Below the pieces are notes generated by a model that made no database searches, was not told where the DNA came from, and saw only the letters and a list, made by a program, of their open reading frames with translations. Of a stretch of DNA of 32,170 nt, positions 9,876 through 16,850 are shown one piece after another. This stretch comes from Moraxellaceae bacterium (GTDB lineage Bacteria; Pseudomonadota; Gammaproteobacteria; Pseudomonadales; Moraxellaceae): NCBI GenBank assembly GCA_025363155.1, contig JANYEL010000166.1, positions 1 to 32,170 of the forward strand, given 5' to 3'. The position numbers were made by a program, and so were the translations under genes. Numbering within the stretch: the stretch's first letter is position 1; the number at the start of each line of letters is the position of its first letter.

Positions 9876-10865
9876 TTATTTCAAACGATCCAACGCTAAC
9901 TTTGCCAAGTTAATCAGCGCTTGCTTATAAATCGATTCAGGCAATGGATTCAGTGCAGCAATTGCCAATTCAGTTTCTTGCTTGGCACGCATTTGGCAAT
10001 ATTCCAAGCCGCCACTGTTTTTGACTAAATCAACGATTTTGTCCAAGTCATTGAGTCCGCCCGTTTGGATGCTGAGGCGAATCATTTCGTTGTCTTTAAT
10101 ATGTACCCGTTGCATTGTGGCGATCAAAGGTAATGTTGGCTTACCTTCGGCCAGATCATCACCGATATTTTTACCGAGTGTTTCCGCATCCGAGGTGTAA
10201 TCCAAAATATCATCAATAATCTGAAACGCATTACCAAAATGCTCGCCGTAAGCTTTTAATGGTAAGCGAAGATGTTCGCTATGCGTCAGTAGGGCAGCGC
10301 CTTCGGTCGCCAGCATAAATAGGCGAGAGGTCTTACCATAAATGATCTGTAGGTAATCCGCTTCGGTTGAATCTGGATTATGCTGATGTTGCAACTGCAA
10401 CACTTCGCCTTCAGCAATTTCACATGTGCCGCTAGACATAATATGAAGCAGTTCTAAATCACCAAGTTTGACCAATAAATCAAACGCGCGCGCAATGAGA
10501 TAATCGCCGACCAACACCGCTGTGGCATTGGTCCAGGTCGCATTCGCCGTTGGACGACCACGGCGTAAACCCGATTCATCGACCACATCATCATGAACTA
10601 AGGTTGCGGTATGCAGCATTTCGATGATTGCCGCGAATTTTAGGTGTTGATCAATATGTTTTGGATTGTCACTATTGGCGAAACCACAAGCACGCGCAGC
10701 AAGCAATGACATGAGTGGACGCATGCGTTTGCCGCCCGCTTCAACGACATAGCGACTTACACTCAGTACGAGCGGTACTTTAGAGTTAATCCCCGTTTGG
10801 ATGAAATGATCCATAGCGGTAAAGTCATCAGCGACGGGAAGTAAGATGCTATTGAAGTCGGTCAT
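9876..10865 (-). CDS. ispB: Octaprenyl/polyprenyl diphosphate synthase
   Basis: This 329-residue trans-prenyltransferase extends farnesyl diphosphate with isopentenyl units to make the ubiquinone side chain. GGKRMRP is at 44-50. The first aspartate-rich motif is DDVVD (92-96), followed by GLRRGRPTAN, and the second is DDILD (218-222). GKNIGDDLAEGKPTLPLI follows; together these are diagnostic. The gene is divergent from rplU-rpmA, the standard neighbourhood of ispB in gammaproteobacteria. The exact chain length is not deducible from sequence, although ubiquinone-8 or -9 would be usual in this group. Confidence 0.95.
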   Translation of the reverse strand: MTDFNSILLPVADDFTAMDHFIQTGINSKVPLVLSVSRYVVEAGGKRMRPLMSLLAARACGFANSDNPKHIDQHLKFAAIIEMLHTATLVHDDVVDESGLRRGRPTANATWTNATAVLVGDYLIARAFDLLVKLGDLELLHIMSSGTCEIAEGEVLQLQHQHNPDSTEADYLQIIYGKTSRLFMLATEGAALLTHSEHLRLPLKAYGEHFGNAFQIIDDILDYTSDAETLGKNIGDDLAEGKPTLPLIATMQRVHIKDNEMIRLSIQTGGLNDLDKIVDLVKNSGGLEYCQMRAKQETELAIAALNPLPESIYKQALINLAKLALDRLK

Positions 10866-10975
10866 TTATAAAGCTGCTCTTAAAACAAATTGATCTTAAA
10901 AATCAAGGTTTGAGATTCCATTCGCGACAATTTGTTTTGAAAATTGCAATGAAATGGGCTCCACATGCGCTTAGT

Positions 10976-11082
10976 TTTTCTAGGAAGTATTTACTTAGCT
11001 TTTCTAGAAAGTTTCTAGGCATAACTCACTAAGTCTAGGCGAATCCGCGTCCATGCTAACCGCCCTAGCGTAGAACTTCTAG
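10976..11082. repeat. Cluster of six CTAG sites between ispB and rplU
   Basis: CTAG occurs at 10980, 11004, 11015, 11035, 11065 and 11079, six times in 103 bases. The first two lie within 13-base near-repeats TTTTCTAG(G/A)AAGT exactly 24 bases apart, followed by TTTCTAGGC and AAGTCTAGGC. CTAG is normally scarce in gammaproteobacterial DNA, so this looks like an array of protein-binding sites in the shared ispB/rplU control region. No known regulator is recognised. Confidence 0.5.
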
Positions 11083-11176
11083 TCTATACATTCAATTTTT
11101 ATGCAAAAAGTACCAGTAGTAGGATTCATTGTGAAAATTCAGGCGAATGCTGGTGATAAAATGTGCAAAATATCGC

Positions 11177-11205
11177 TTGTCGTGGCTATGCAAAATCTCT
11201 ACAAT
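11177..11205 (+). promoter_or_regulatory. Sigma-70 promoter of rplU-rpmA
   Basis: The -35 hexamer is TTGTCG (11177-11182) and the -10 hexamer is TACAAT (11200-11205), with a 17-base spacer. Transcription would start near 11212 and give a leader of about 98 bases before rplU. The leader contains GACA...TGTC and CCGTGTTCGCGG-type complementary stretches that could fold, a possible site for ribosomal-protein feedback. Confidence 0.7.
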
Positions 11206-11309
11206 GCGCGGTCTAATGATTTGTATGAATCAACCCAGTGACGCAGGTTTGAAGCCCGAGACAATTTTAGTGTCGGCACCGCGAACACGGGTCTAAGCGA
11301 GTACGTACT

Positions 11310-11627
11310 ATGAGTGCATATGCAGTTATTAAAAGCGGTGGTAAACAGCACCGTGTAATCGTTGGTGAATACTTGAAAGTTGAACTGCTGAAAGCAGAGA
11401 CTGGCGCAAGTTTCACTGATACTGAAGTTTTGATGGTTGTGGATGGTGATAACATCCAAATCGGCGCGCCTACTGTTGCTGGTGCAAGCGTAACTTACGA
11501 AATCCTGAGCCATGGTCGCCATGACAAGATCCGTATTGTTAAGCATCGCCGCCGTAAGCATTACCACAAAGAACAAGGTCATCGTCAATGGTACACAGAA
11601 ATCAAAATTACTGCGATCACGCTTTAA
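11310..11627 (+). CDS. rplU: Large ribosomal subunit protein bL21
   Basis: This 105-residue protein is full length for bL21. It opens [16 protein letters not shown] and ends with the basic block [16 protein letters not shown] that contacts 23S rRNA. It is followed after 67 bases by rpmA in one transcription unit, with ispB divergent upstream. The ribosome-binding site is weak (GCGAG), which is common for ribosomal-protein genes with structured leaders. Confidence 0.97.
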   Translation: MSAYAVIKSGGKQHRVIVGEYLKVELLKAETGASFTDTEVLMVVDGDNIQIGAPTVAGASVTYEILSHGRHDKIRIVKHRRRKHYHKEQGHRQWYTEIKITAITL

Positions 11628-11694
11628 TTCTTTGATTCCTGAATCATTTAACCTTTGTTTTTAAACTTATTTTTCGCTTGAGGAGCTAAAACTC

Positions 11695-11961
11695 ATGGCA
11701 CATAAAAAAGCTGGTGGATCAACCCGCAACGGTCGCGATTCCAATCCTAAGATGCTCGGTGTAAAAATGTACGGCGGTCAAAAGATCATCGCTGGTAACA
11801 TCATCGTGCGTCAACGCGGTACTGAATTCCATGCTGGTGCAAACGTTGGTATGGGCCGTGACCATACTTTGTTCGCAACTGCTGATGGCATCCTGCGCTT
11901 TGCGGTTAAAGGTGCATTCGGTCGTCGCTACGTGATCGTTGATCCTGTAGTTGCTGCATAA
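11695..11961 (+). CDS. rpmA: Large ribosomal subunit protein bL27
   Basis: This 88-residue protein of the 50S subunit has its N-terminal tail near the peptidyl-transferase centre. [19 protein letters not shown], then LGVKMYGGQ and NIIVRQRGT, are unmistakable. A strong GAGGAG ribosome site lies 8 bases before the ATG. It is the last gene of rplU-rpmA, and a perfect hairpin terminator begins 27 bases after its stop. Confidence 0.98.
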   Translation: MAHKKAGGSTRNGRDSNPKMLGVKMYGGQKIIAGNIIVRQRGTEFHAGANVGMGRDHTLFATADGILRFAVKGAFGRRYVIVDPVVAA

Positions 11962-11987
11962 TTTTAGGCACTGCCTGATCTGAATGT

Positions 11988-12017
11988 AAAAGAATCCGCT
12001 AAATAGCGGATTCTTTT
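11988..12017. terminator. Bidirectional terminator between rpmA and the convergent orphan gene
   Basis: A perfect 12-bp stem AAAAGAATCCGC / GCGGATTCTTTT with loop TAAATA is bounded by A- and T-runs and can end transcripts from both sides. The stop codon of the convergent gene (11999-12001) lies within the hairpin. Confidence 0.9.
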
Positions 12018-12673
12018 CGTTTAAGAGGTTTGTTGAATGCTAATACTCTCTTAGCATATCTTTGGAGGTACTCCTTAGGGCTGTTTAGCAGTTCAGTTGC
12101 TTTGGCTTTGGTAGCGTCAGGATTTATGTAATAACACAACCTAAGTTGATTAATAAATTGCTCATCAATATTTCCTATTTCAAACTTATTAAATATTGAT
12201 TCTGTCAGAGCTGTTATTTGAACATCGGATAAAGTGGCATACTTAAGTCTGATTGCAAGTTTTGACCTCATTCGGTTATCTCCCCTTCCTCTGGAAGATC
12301 TACATAAAAAATCTACAGCAGCTTCAATTGCATCTAGATCGTTATCTTTTAATTGATATGCGATATGGGTCAAATAAGTAAGTTCGTGGTTGAAATCTTT
12401 CCTTTTAAGGCTTTTGTACCTCGATTCTTTACATTGCTGCTTTTGGCTTTGTGTCGTAATAGGTTTAATCAAGTCACATGGGTCAAGCAGTTGTAAAATC
12501 CAAGTATCTAATTGAATAAAAACACCAAACGGTGGAGATTTATTATAAGGGTTTACATGTAAAAGGTCGGGTCTGACATGACCGTCTCTAACAACATAAA
12601 TGACCTCGCATATCTGCCCACAACATCTCACGATGTCTCCTTCTGTTATTTCAGACCTGTCCATATATTTCAT
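11999..12673 (-). CDS. Hypothetical protein with possible small beta-barrel N-terminus
   Basis: I do not recognise this 224-residue protein. Residues 8-60 (EGDIVRCCGQICEVIYVVRDG, then HVNPYNKSPPFGVF) read like a small beta-rich SH3/KOW-like fold. The rest is helical, polar and rich in Lys/Leu, with repeated helices (ITALTESIFNKFEIGN, QFINQLRLCYYINPD). There is no signal peptide or membrane segment. The ATG at 12671-12673 is preceded by GGTGAT. Base composition is visibly more AT-rich than the neighbouring ribosomal genes, and the gene sits alone between rpmA and a long AT-rich spacer, which suggests acquisition. Its stop codon is inside the shared terminator hairpin. Confidence 0.6.
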   Translation of the reverse strand: MKYMDRSEITEGDIVRCCGQICEVIYVVRDGHVRPDLLHVNPYNKSPPFGVFIQLDTWILQLLDPCDLIKPITTQSQKQQCKESRYKSLKRKDFNHELTYLTHIAYQLKDNDLDAIEAAVDFLCRSSRGRGDNRMRSKLAIRLKYATLSDVQITALTESIFNKFEIGNIDEQFINQLRLCYYINPDATKAKATELLNSPKEYLQRYAKRVLAFNKPLKRKESAI

Positions 12674-12922
12674 ATTAAGAAATCACCTACTTTATTTTTT
12701 TAAATCAACACTCACGGTTGAGAAGATCATCATTCTGAACAATCCCTAAGCAAAGCGAAATGTATTATTCCTCCTAAGATTAACCAAACTAATTCTGAAA
12801 ATTACAGTTAAAGAATACACCGTTTGGCGGATTTTTTTATGGGTGATCAATAAAGGAGTATGCTAATAAATCAGGCTTCGTGGGTTTATTCATGTGGCTA
12901 AGTGGCGAAGAACAAAAAGGGT

Positions 12923-12986
12923 TTAATCAGAATTCTTATAGAATATTGAATTAAATACTAAGATCTGTGGTTAAGATTCTGATTAA
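12923..12986. repeat. Imperfect inverted repeat, 64 bases overall
   Basis: TTAATCAGAATTCTT (12923-12937) and AAGATTCTGATTAA (12973-12986) are inverted copies differing by one extra T, separated by 35 bases. It could be a small non-autonomous element or a decayed insertion end; no coding sequence lies between the arms. Confidence 0.45.
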
Positions 12987-13037
12987 TCAATAAAATTATT
13001 GTAATGAATGGTGTAATTGCAAGAGTTGTCGGTTAAC

Positions 13038-13070
13038 TGACATTGACTATTGTCAACTTTGTGCTATGTT
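13038..13070 (+). promoter_or_regulatory. Promoter of the BVMO gene with overlapping palindrome
   Basis: The -35 hexamer TTGACT (13043-13048) and -10 hexamer TATGTT (13065-13070) are 16 bases apart. The -35 lies inside TTGACTATTGTCAA, an inverted repeat with 5-base arms, and TGACA (13038) / TGTCA (13051) forms an overlapping wider pair. This suggests a repressor site covering the -35 box; the regulator is not in the window. Confidence 0.55.
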
Positions 13071-13104
13071 AGCGCCAGTCCATCCTGATTGATAAGAGTA
13101 ACAT

Positions 13105-14613
13105 ATGAGCCAGAATCATTTTGATGTGTTAATTGTTGGTGCGGGTATCTCTGGAATTGGCATGGCGTGCCATTTAAAACGCGATTGCCCAAAAAAGACC
13201 TTTGCGATTTTAGAGCGCCGTGAAGCCATGGGTGGAACATGGGATCTGTTCCGTTATCCTGGTATTCGCTCAGATTCAGACATGTCTACTTTTGGCTATC
13301 AATTTAGACCGTGGACTGAATCCAAGGTACTTGCCGATGGCGCAGCGATTCGCGGTTATTTGAACGATACCGCAACAGAAAATGACATCCCAAAACATAT
13401 TAATTACCAACGTCACGTTAAGAAAGCATCTTGGTCATCAAAACAGAAATTGTGGACATTGACCGTCTATAACGGCGCGACCAAACAAGCTGAAGAGTGG
13501 ACTGCGAACTTCTTACTCGGTTGTACTGGTTATTACAATTACGACAAAGGTTATAGCCCAGAATTTCCAGAACAAGATAAATTCAAAGGTCAGATTATTC
13601 ATCCGCAGCATTGGCCAGAAGGGTTGGATTACAGCGGTAAGCGTGTAGTGATTATTGGTAGTGGTGCGACAGCGATTACGCTCGTGCCATCCATGGCGGA
13701 TAAAGCAGGTCATGTGACCATGTTACAGCGCTCACCGACTTATATTGCGTCAGTGCCTTCTGTTGATTTTGTCTACGATAAACTTAAGAAAGTCATGCCA
13801 GGTGCGTTGGCTTATAAGATTACCCGTGGTCGCAATATTGGACTACAAAAAGCCATTTATGAAATGTCACTTGCACAACCTAAAGTGATGCGTAAGCTAT
13901 TGCTCTCTGCGGTGAAGCATCAAGTCGGTAAAAACATTGATATGCGTCATTTCACGCCGAACTACAATCCTTGGGATGAGCGTTTGTGCGTTGTGCCTGA
14001 TGGTGATTTGTTCAAAGCGCTGAAACAAGGGAAGGCGAGTATTGAGACCGATCATATCGAGTGTTTCACTGAAGATGGCATTATTCTTAAATCTGGCAAA
14101 GTGTTGCTAGCCGATATTATCGTTTCAGCGACTGGTCTGAACGTGCAAATGCTTGGTGGTACTGAGCTGGAAGTGGATGGTAAGAAATTCAATCCGAATG
14201 ATAACCTGATGTACGAGAGTATCTTGGTTGAGAATGTGCCGAATGCCGCACTGATTGTGGGTTACACCAATGCATCATGGACGCTCAAGGTCGATATTGC
14301 TGCTGAATATGTTTGCCGTTTGCTGAATTTCATGGACAAGAAAGGTTATCAAACCGTACTTGCACAAGATCATGAAGGCTGCAAAACCAAAGATACCGTC
14401 ATGGGTAGTATTCATGCAGGTTACATCGCACGTGCTGCAAGTACTCTGCCGCGTCAAGGTTCAAAAGCACCGTGGCTGGTCATGAATAACTATCTGGCTG
14501 ATCGCGTGCATTTGCGCAAGAGTTCGTTTGAAAACGGGATATTGAGATTTGATAATAAAGATCCTAAAGTCAAAGCGAAACGTTCTAAATTATTGGGTGC
14601 AATAGGCGCGTAA
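13105..14613 (+). CDS. EthA-like Baeyer-Villiger flavin monooxygenase
   Basis: This 502-residue FAD/NADPH monooxygenase has FAD-binding GAGISG at 12-17 and the NADPH site GSGATA at 185-190. The Baeyer-Villiger fingerprint FxGxxxHxxxW is exact at 160-170 (FKGQIIHPQHW). Long stretches such as GGTWDLFRYPGIRSDSDM, HYNPWDERLC-like and VGYTNASWTLK match remembered Mycobacterium EthA closely. The family inserts one oxygen into ketones to give esters, or oxidises sulfur as in thioamide prodrugs; the physiological substrate here is unknown. It has its own promoter and terminator, so it is a single-gene unit. An OlsB-like gene follows but is separately transcribed. Confidence 0.88.
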   Translation: MSQNHFDVLIVGAGISGIGMACHLKRDCPKKTFAILERREAMGGTWDLFRYPGIRSDSDMSTFGYQFRPWTESKVLADGAAIRGYLNDTATENDIPKHINYQRHVKKASWSSKQKLWTLTVYNGATKQAEEWTANFLLGCTGYYNYDKGYSPEFPEQDKFKGQIIHPQHWPEGLDYSGKRVVIIGSGATAITLVPSMADKAGHVTMLQRSPTYIASVPSVDFVYDKLKKVMPGALAYKITRGRNIGLQKAIYEMSLAQPKVMRKLLLSAVKHQVGKNIDMRHFTPNYNPWDERLCVVPDGDLFKALKQGKASIETDHIECFTEDGIILKSGKVLLADIIVSATGLNVQMLGGTELEVDGKKFNPNDNLMYESILVENVPNAALIVGYTNASWTLKVDIAAEYVCRLLNFMDKKGYQTVLAQDHEGCKTKDTVMGSIHAGYIARAASTLPRQGSKAPWLVMNNYLADRVHLRKSSFENGILRFDNKDPKVKAKRSKLLGAIGA

Positions 14614-14626
14614 TATTTGAAAAGTT

Positions 14627-14654
14627 AAAAAATCCGTCTTTTGGCGGATTTTTT
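14627..14654 (+). terminator. Terminator of the BVMO gene
   Basis: The stem AAAAAATCCG / CGGATTTTTT with an 8-base loop ends in a T-run and starts 14 bases after the stop codon. Confidence 0.88.
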
Positions 14655-14838
14655 ATTGAAAATTGATCCTCAAAATGAGAATATTTAGGTAAATATGAAT
14701 CATTATTCACGTTGTTAATCATAAATATAATATTTAACTACAAATACTTAATATAATCGGTAAACAACCTTCTTAAAACTGTCATATTTGCTCGCTACGA
14801 TGAAGTACAAATAATAGTCTACACATCGAGTATTAAAT

Positions 14839-15723
14839 ATGCAGGCCACCATATTACGCACTGGTCCAGTTTTACGTTTTATGCCGAAGGGCGTACTCAA
14901 AAGCTTTAAACAAAAGCCACCTAAAAAAGTCCCCGCACTGAAGTGCGAAGTGGTCAGCGATGCCAAAACAATCGCAGAAGTTCAACGCTTTCGCGCACGT
15001 GTATTTGGTTCTGCGTATGGTATTTACTTTGATCAAGGCATAGACGTTGATCGCTTTGACGAATACAGCATTCACGTCGTGGTTCGCGACACAAAAACCA
15101 ATGAAATCGCAGCATGCACCCGTGTTGTCACACCAAAAGCCAAAGAAAAATTAGGCAGCTATTACTCAGAATCAGAGTTTGATCTGACTGACTACCTGAA
15201 AGGTAAAGATCAGGTCTATGAGATTGGGCGTACTTGCGTTGATGAAGCATATCGTGGCGGCAAGGCGTTGTCAGTGCTGTGGATGGGCATGGTGCCTTTA
15301 ATCGTAAGAGAGTTGGATGCCAAATACCTGATTGGTACGGTTAGTGTGAATCTCGGCATTAAGAGCGAAAAAATCATTGCGACTCAAGGTTATATCCAAG
15401 AAAAAGCCAAGAGTAAAAAAATCGTGAGCTTAAAAGCCTTCGACATTAAGGATTATTTGACCACGTATAGTGATGATGCAAACTTCTTTGAGGGACATAA
15501 AGAGAAAGAAGTAGAGAAAGAAGTGCTGCTGAAATATCGCAAAAAAGATGTACCTTCATTAATCAAGAAATACAAAAACGCAGGCGCGACTTTTTCTAAA
15601 GAAGCTTATTACGATGAAGATTTTAACTGTGCAGATTATTTTGTTGCGGTAAAAGTGAATAAACGTATGCAGCTTAAACTGAAATTGGTTTGTAAAATCA
15701 TTGATATGAAAGCGAAGAAATAA
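14839..15723 (+). CDS. GNAT-type N-acyltransferase resembling OlsB (ornithine lipid synthesis)
   Basis: This 294-residue protein belongs to the acyl-ACP-dependent N-acyltransferase branch of the GNAT fold, shared by OlsB and the related hemolysin-type acyltransferases. Recognisable blocks are EVQRFRARVFG (47-57), VDRFDEYSIHVVVRD (70-84), GSYYSESEFDL (106-116) and YEIGRTCVDEAYRGG (127-141), and near the end YYDEDFNCADYFV. OlsB joins a 3-hydroxyacyl chain from ACP to the alpha-amino group of ornithine, the first step of ornithine-lipid synthesis. The second-step acyltransferase OlsA is not adjacent, so the amino-acid substrate is uncertain. The N-terminus is basic and could associate with the membrane. 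It is followed by a repeat and a terminator. Confidence 0.68.
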   Translation: MQATILRTGPVLRFMPKGVLKSFKQKPPKKVPALKCEVVSDAKTIAEVQRFRARVFGSAYGIYFDQGIDVDRFDEYSIHVVVRDTKTNEIAACTRVVTPKAKEKLGSYYSESEFDLTDYLKGKDQVYEIGRTCVDEAYRGGKALSVLWMGMVPLIVRELDAKYLIGTVSVNLGIKSEKIIATQGYIQEKAKSKKIVSLKAFDIKDYLTTYSDDANFFEGHKEKEVEKEVLLKYRKKDVPSLIKKYKNAGATFSKEAYYDEDFNCADYFVAVKVNKRMQLKLKLVCKIIDMKAKK

Positions 15724-15739
15724 TTGCCAACATAAAGAT

Positions 15740-15801
15740 CACTGAGCCTGTCGAAGTGAGTGTTTAGGCAGATACCGCACATTTCGACAAGCTCAATGAG
15801 C
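15740..15801. repeat. Dispersed palindromic repeat of the CTGTCGAAGTG / TTCGACAAGCTC type
   Basis: The left arm CACTGAGCCTGTCGAAGTG (15740-15758) pairs with an imperfect inverted arm in 15778-15801, 16 of 19 positions matching, around a 19-base loop. Repeats with this TTCGACAGGCTCAGTG core are found in many bacterial genomes as intergenic REP-like elements. It lies between the OlsB-like gene and its terminator. Confidence 0.65.
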
Positions 15802-15811
15802 TATGTCAGTT

Positions 15812-15845
15812 AAAAAAGCACATTAATCAACTAAGGTGCTTTTTT
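15812..15845 (+). terminator. Terminator downstream of the OlsB-like gene
   Basis: The perfect 10-bp stem AAAAAAGCAC / GTGCTTTTTT has a 14-base loop and continues into T-rich sequence. It is about 90 bases past the stop codon, with the dispersed repeat in between. Confidence 0.85.
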
Positions 15846-15865
15846 TATCTCCTTAATTCACCATA

Positions 15866-15923
15866 GTTTTGTGTGAATATCATCGAATGCGCTGTAATTC
15901 ACACAAAACGATTGTGGATTACA
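15866..15923. promoter_or_regulatory. Three alternating inverted-repeat arms upstream of lolA
   Basis: Arm A (15866-15878, GTTTTGTGTGAAT) and arm B (15897-15909) are perfect 13-base inverted copies. Arm B extended on its left (TGTAATTCACA, 15893-15903) also pairs with arm C (TGTGGATTACA, 15913-15923) with one mismatch. Arm B can therefore pair with either side. This arrangement suits nested operators or mutually exclusive RNA hairpins, 72 bases before the lolA start. Confidence 0.5.
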
Positions 15924-15994
15924 AAGTAAACTCACGGCAAAATAGCACTATTAGTAAAGATGATTGAATTCACAGGTTTAAATTGGGGAAGAAT

Positions 15995-16702
15995 ATGAGT
16001 CGTTCGTTAAGTGTGTTGGCTATTTCAATTGTTTTGGCATTGCCTATGGTCACATCCGTTGCATCTGCGGCACAAATGACTACGCAAGTGGCGGCTACGC
16101 CAGCGCAAGCAACCAAAAACTTAAACGGTTTACTCAGCAAACTTAGTAGCCTGCAAGCCAATTTTAATCAGACCACGAAAGCGACCGCACCCACCAAAGC
16201 ATTACCTGCAAAGAAAAAACTGGGCTTGGAATCAACCCATTTGGGTCAGACTTTTAGCGGTGTGATGCAGGTGAAACGCCAAGGTTTGTTCCGTTGGGAA
16301 ACGACCAGTCCGATGAAGCAATTGATTGTGACCAGTGGTAAGACTGTTTGGATTTACGATCCTGATTTGCAGCAGGCCACGCGTCAAACGCTAGATGAGC
16401 AAATGAGTAATACACCAGCACTACTCTTATCAGGCAATGCTGCGCAGATGATGAAGTCGTATAAAGTCACTCAGCCAAATAATGCCGTGCCTTATTTCGT
16501 ATTGTATCCACGTGCGAAAGATGGTGTGTTTGAGAGCTTAGCCATTCGTTTTGAAAATAATATTCCATCGCAAATGGTGTTGTCGGATTCGTTGGGTCAA
16601 CAGACGACTGTGAATTTTACTGAGGCTAAACTCAATCCAGTGATTGCCAATAGTCAGTTTGAGTTTGTGCCGCCGAAGGGTGTGGATGTGATTGATCAGT
16701 AA
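15995..16702 (+). CDS. lolA: Outer-membrane lipoprotein carrier protein LolA
   Basis: LolA shuttles lipoproteins across the periplasm from the LolCDE complex to LolB. The 235-residue protein starts at the ATG at 15995 behind GGGGAAG; an in-frame TTG four codons earlier is less likely because that ribosome site would lie after it. A Sec signal ends in VASA-A near residue 25. The mature part shows LSSLQANFNQT, SGVMQVKRQGLFRWETTSPMKQLIV, KTVWIYDPDLQQAT and PALLLSG, all LolA hallmarks. A Lys/Ala-rich insert of about 25 residues follows the first helix. It has its own leader with unusual inverted repeats and is followed by a MITE-like repeat, not a classical terminator. Confidence 0.92.
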   Translation: MSRSLSVLAISIVLALPMVTSVASAAQMTTQVAATPAQATKNLNGLLSKLSSLQANFNQTTKATAPTKALPAKKKLGLESTHLGQTFSGVMQVKRQGLFRWETTSPMKQLIVTSGKTVWIYDPDLQQATRQTLDEQMSNTPALLLSGNAAQMMKSYKVTQPNNAVPYFVLYPRAKDGVFESLAIRFENNIPSQMVLSDSLGQQTTVNFTEAKLNPVIANSQFEFVPPKGVDVIDQ

Positions 16703-16709
16703 GGAAAAG

Positions 16710-16837
16710 AAAATCCTCCCTAACCCTCCTTTTTCTAAGGAGGGAACTTTTTGACTTCGTAAAAAACATAAAAAAACTCCTCCCTTTGCAAAGGGTACTT
16801 CGTCTTGCGAAGCAGCGCTTCTCATGGGAGAGATTTT
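16710..16837. mobile_element. MITE-like element with CCTCCC terminal inverted repeats
   Basis: The ends AAAATCCTCCC (16710-16720) and GGGAGAGATTTT (16826-16837) are inverted copies with one difference in length, bounding 128 bases without a gene. Internally CCTCCTTTTTCTAAGGAGGG and CTCCCTTTGCAAAGGG are small hairpins. The left 30 bases recur inverted at 136-165, which shows the sequence is dispersed in this genome. No transposase is encoded. Confidence 0.6.
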
Positions 16838-16850
16838 GCTTTTGCTTCTC

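Larger units (their letters stand above)
12674..13104. other. AT-rich intergenic region with decayed repeats
   Basis: In this 431-base stretch I find no convincing gene. It contains a terminator-like CCGTTTGGCGG followed by seven T (12820-12838), resembling the terminator at 14627-14654. It also has an imperfect 14-15-base inverted repeat at 12923-12937 / 12973-12986 and the promoter of the monooxygenase gene at its right end. Confidence 0.5.

Noticed and set aside
11199-11588. Minus-strand open frame of 129 codons opposite rplU
   Set aside because: It is fully antisense to the unmistakable bL21 gene, with biased composition from that gene; no independent support.
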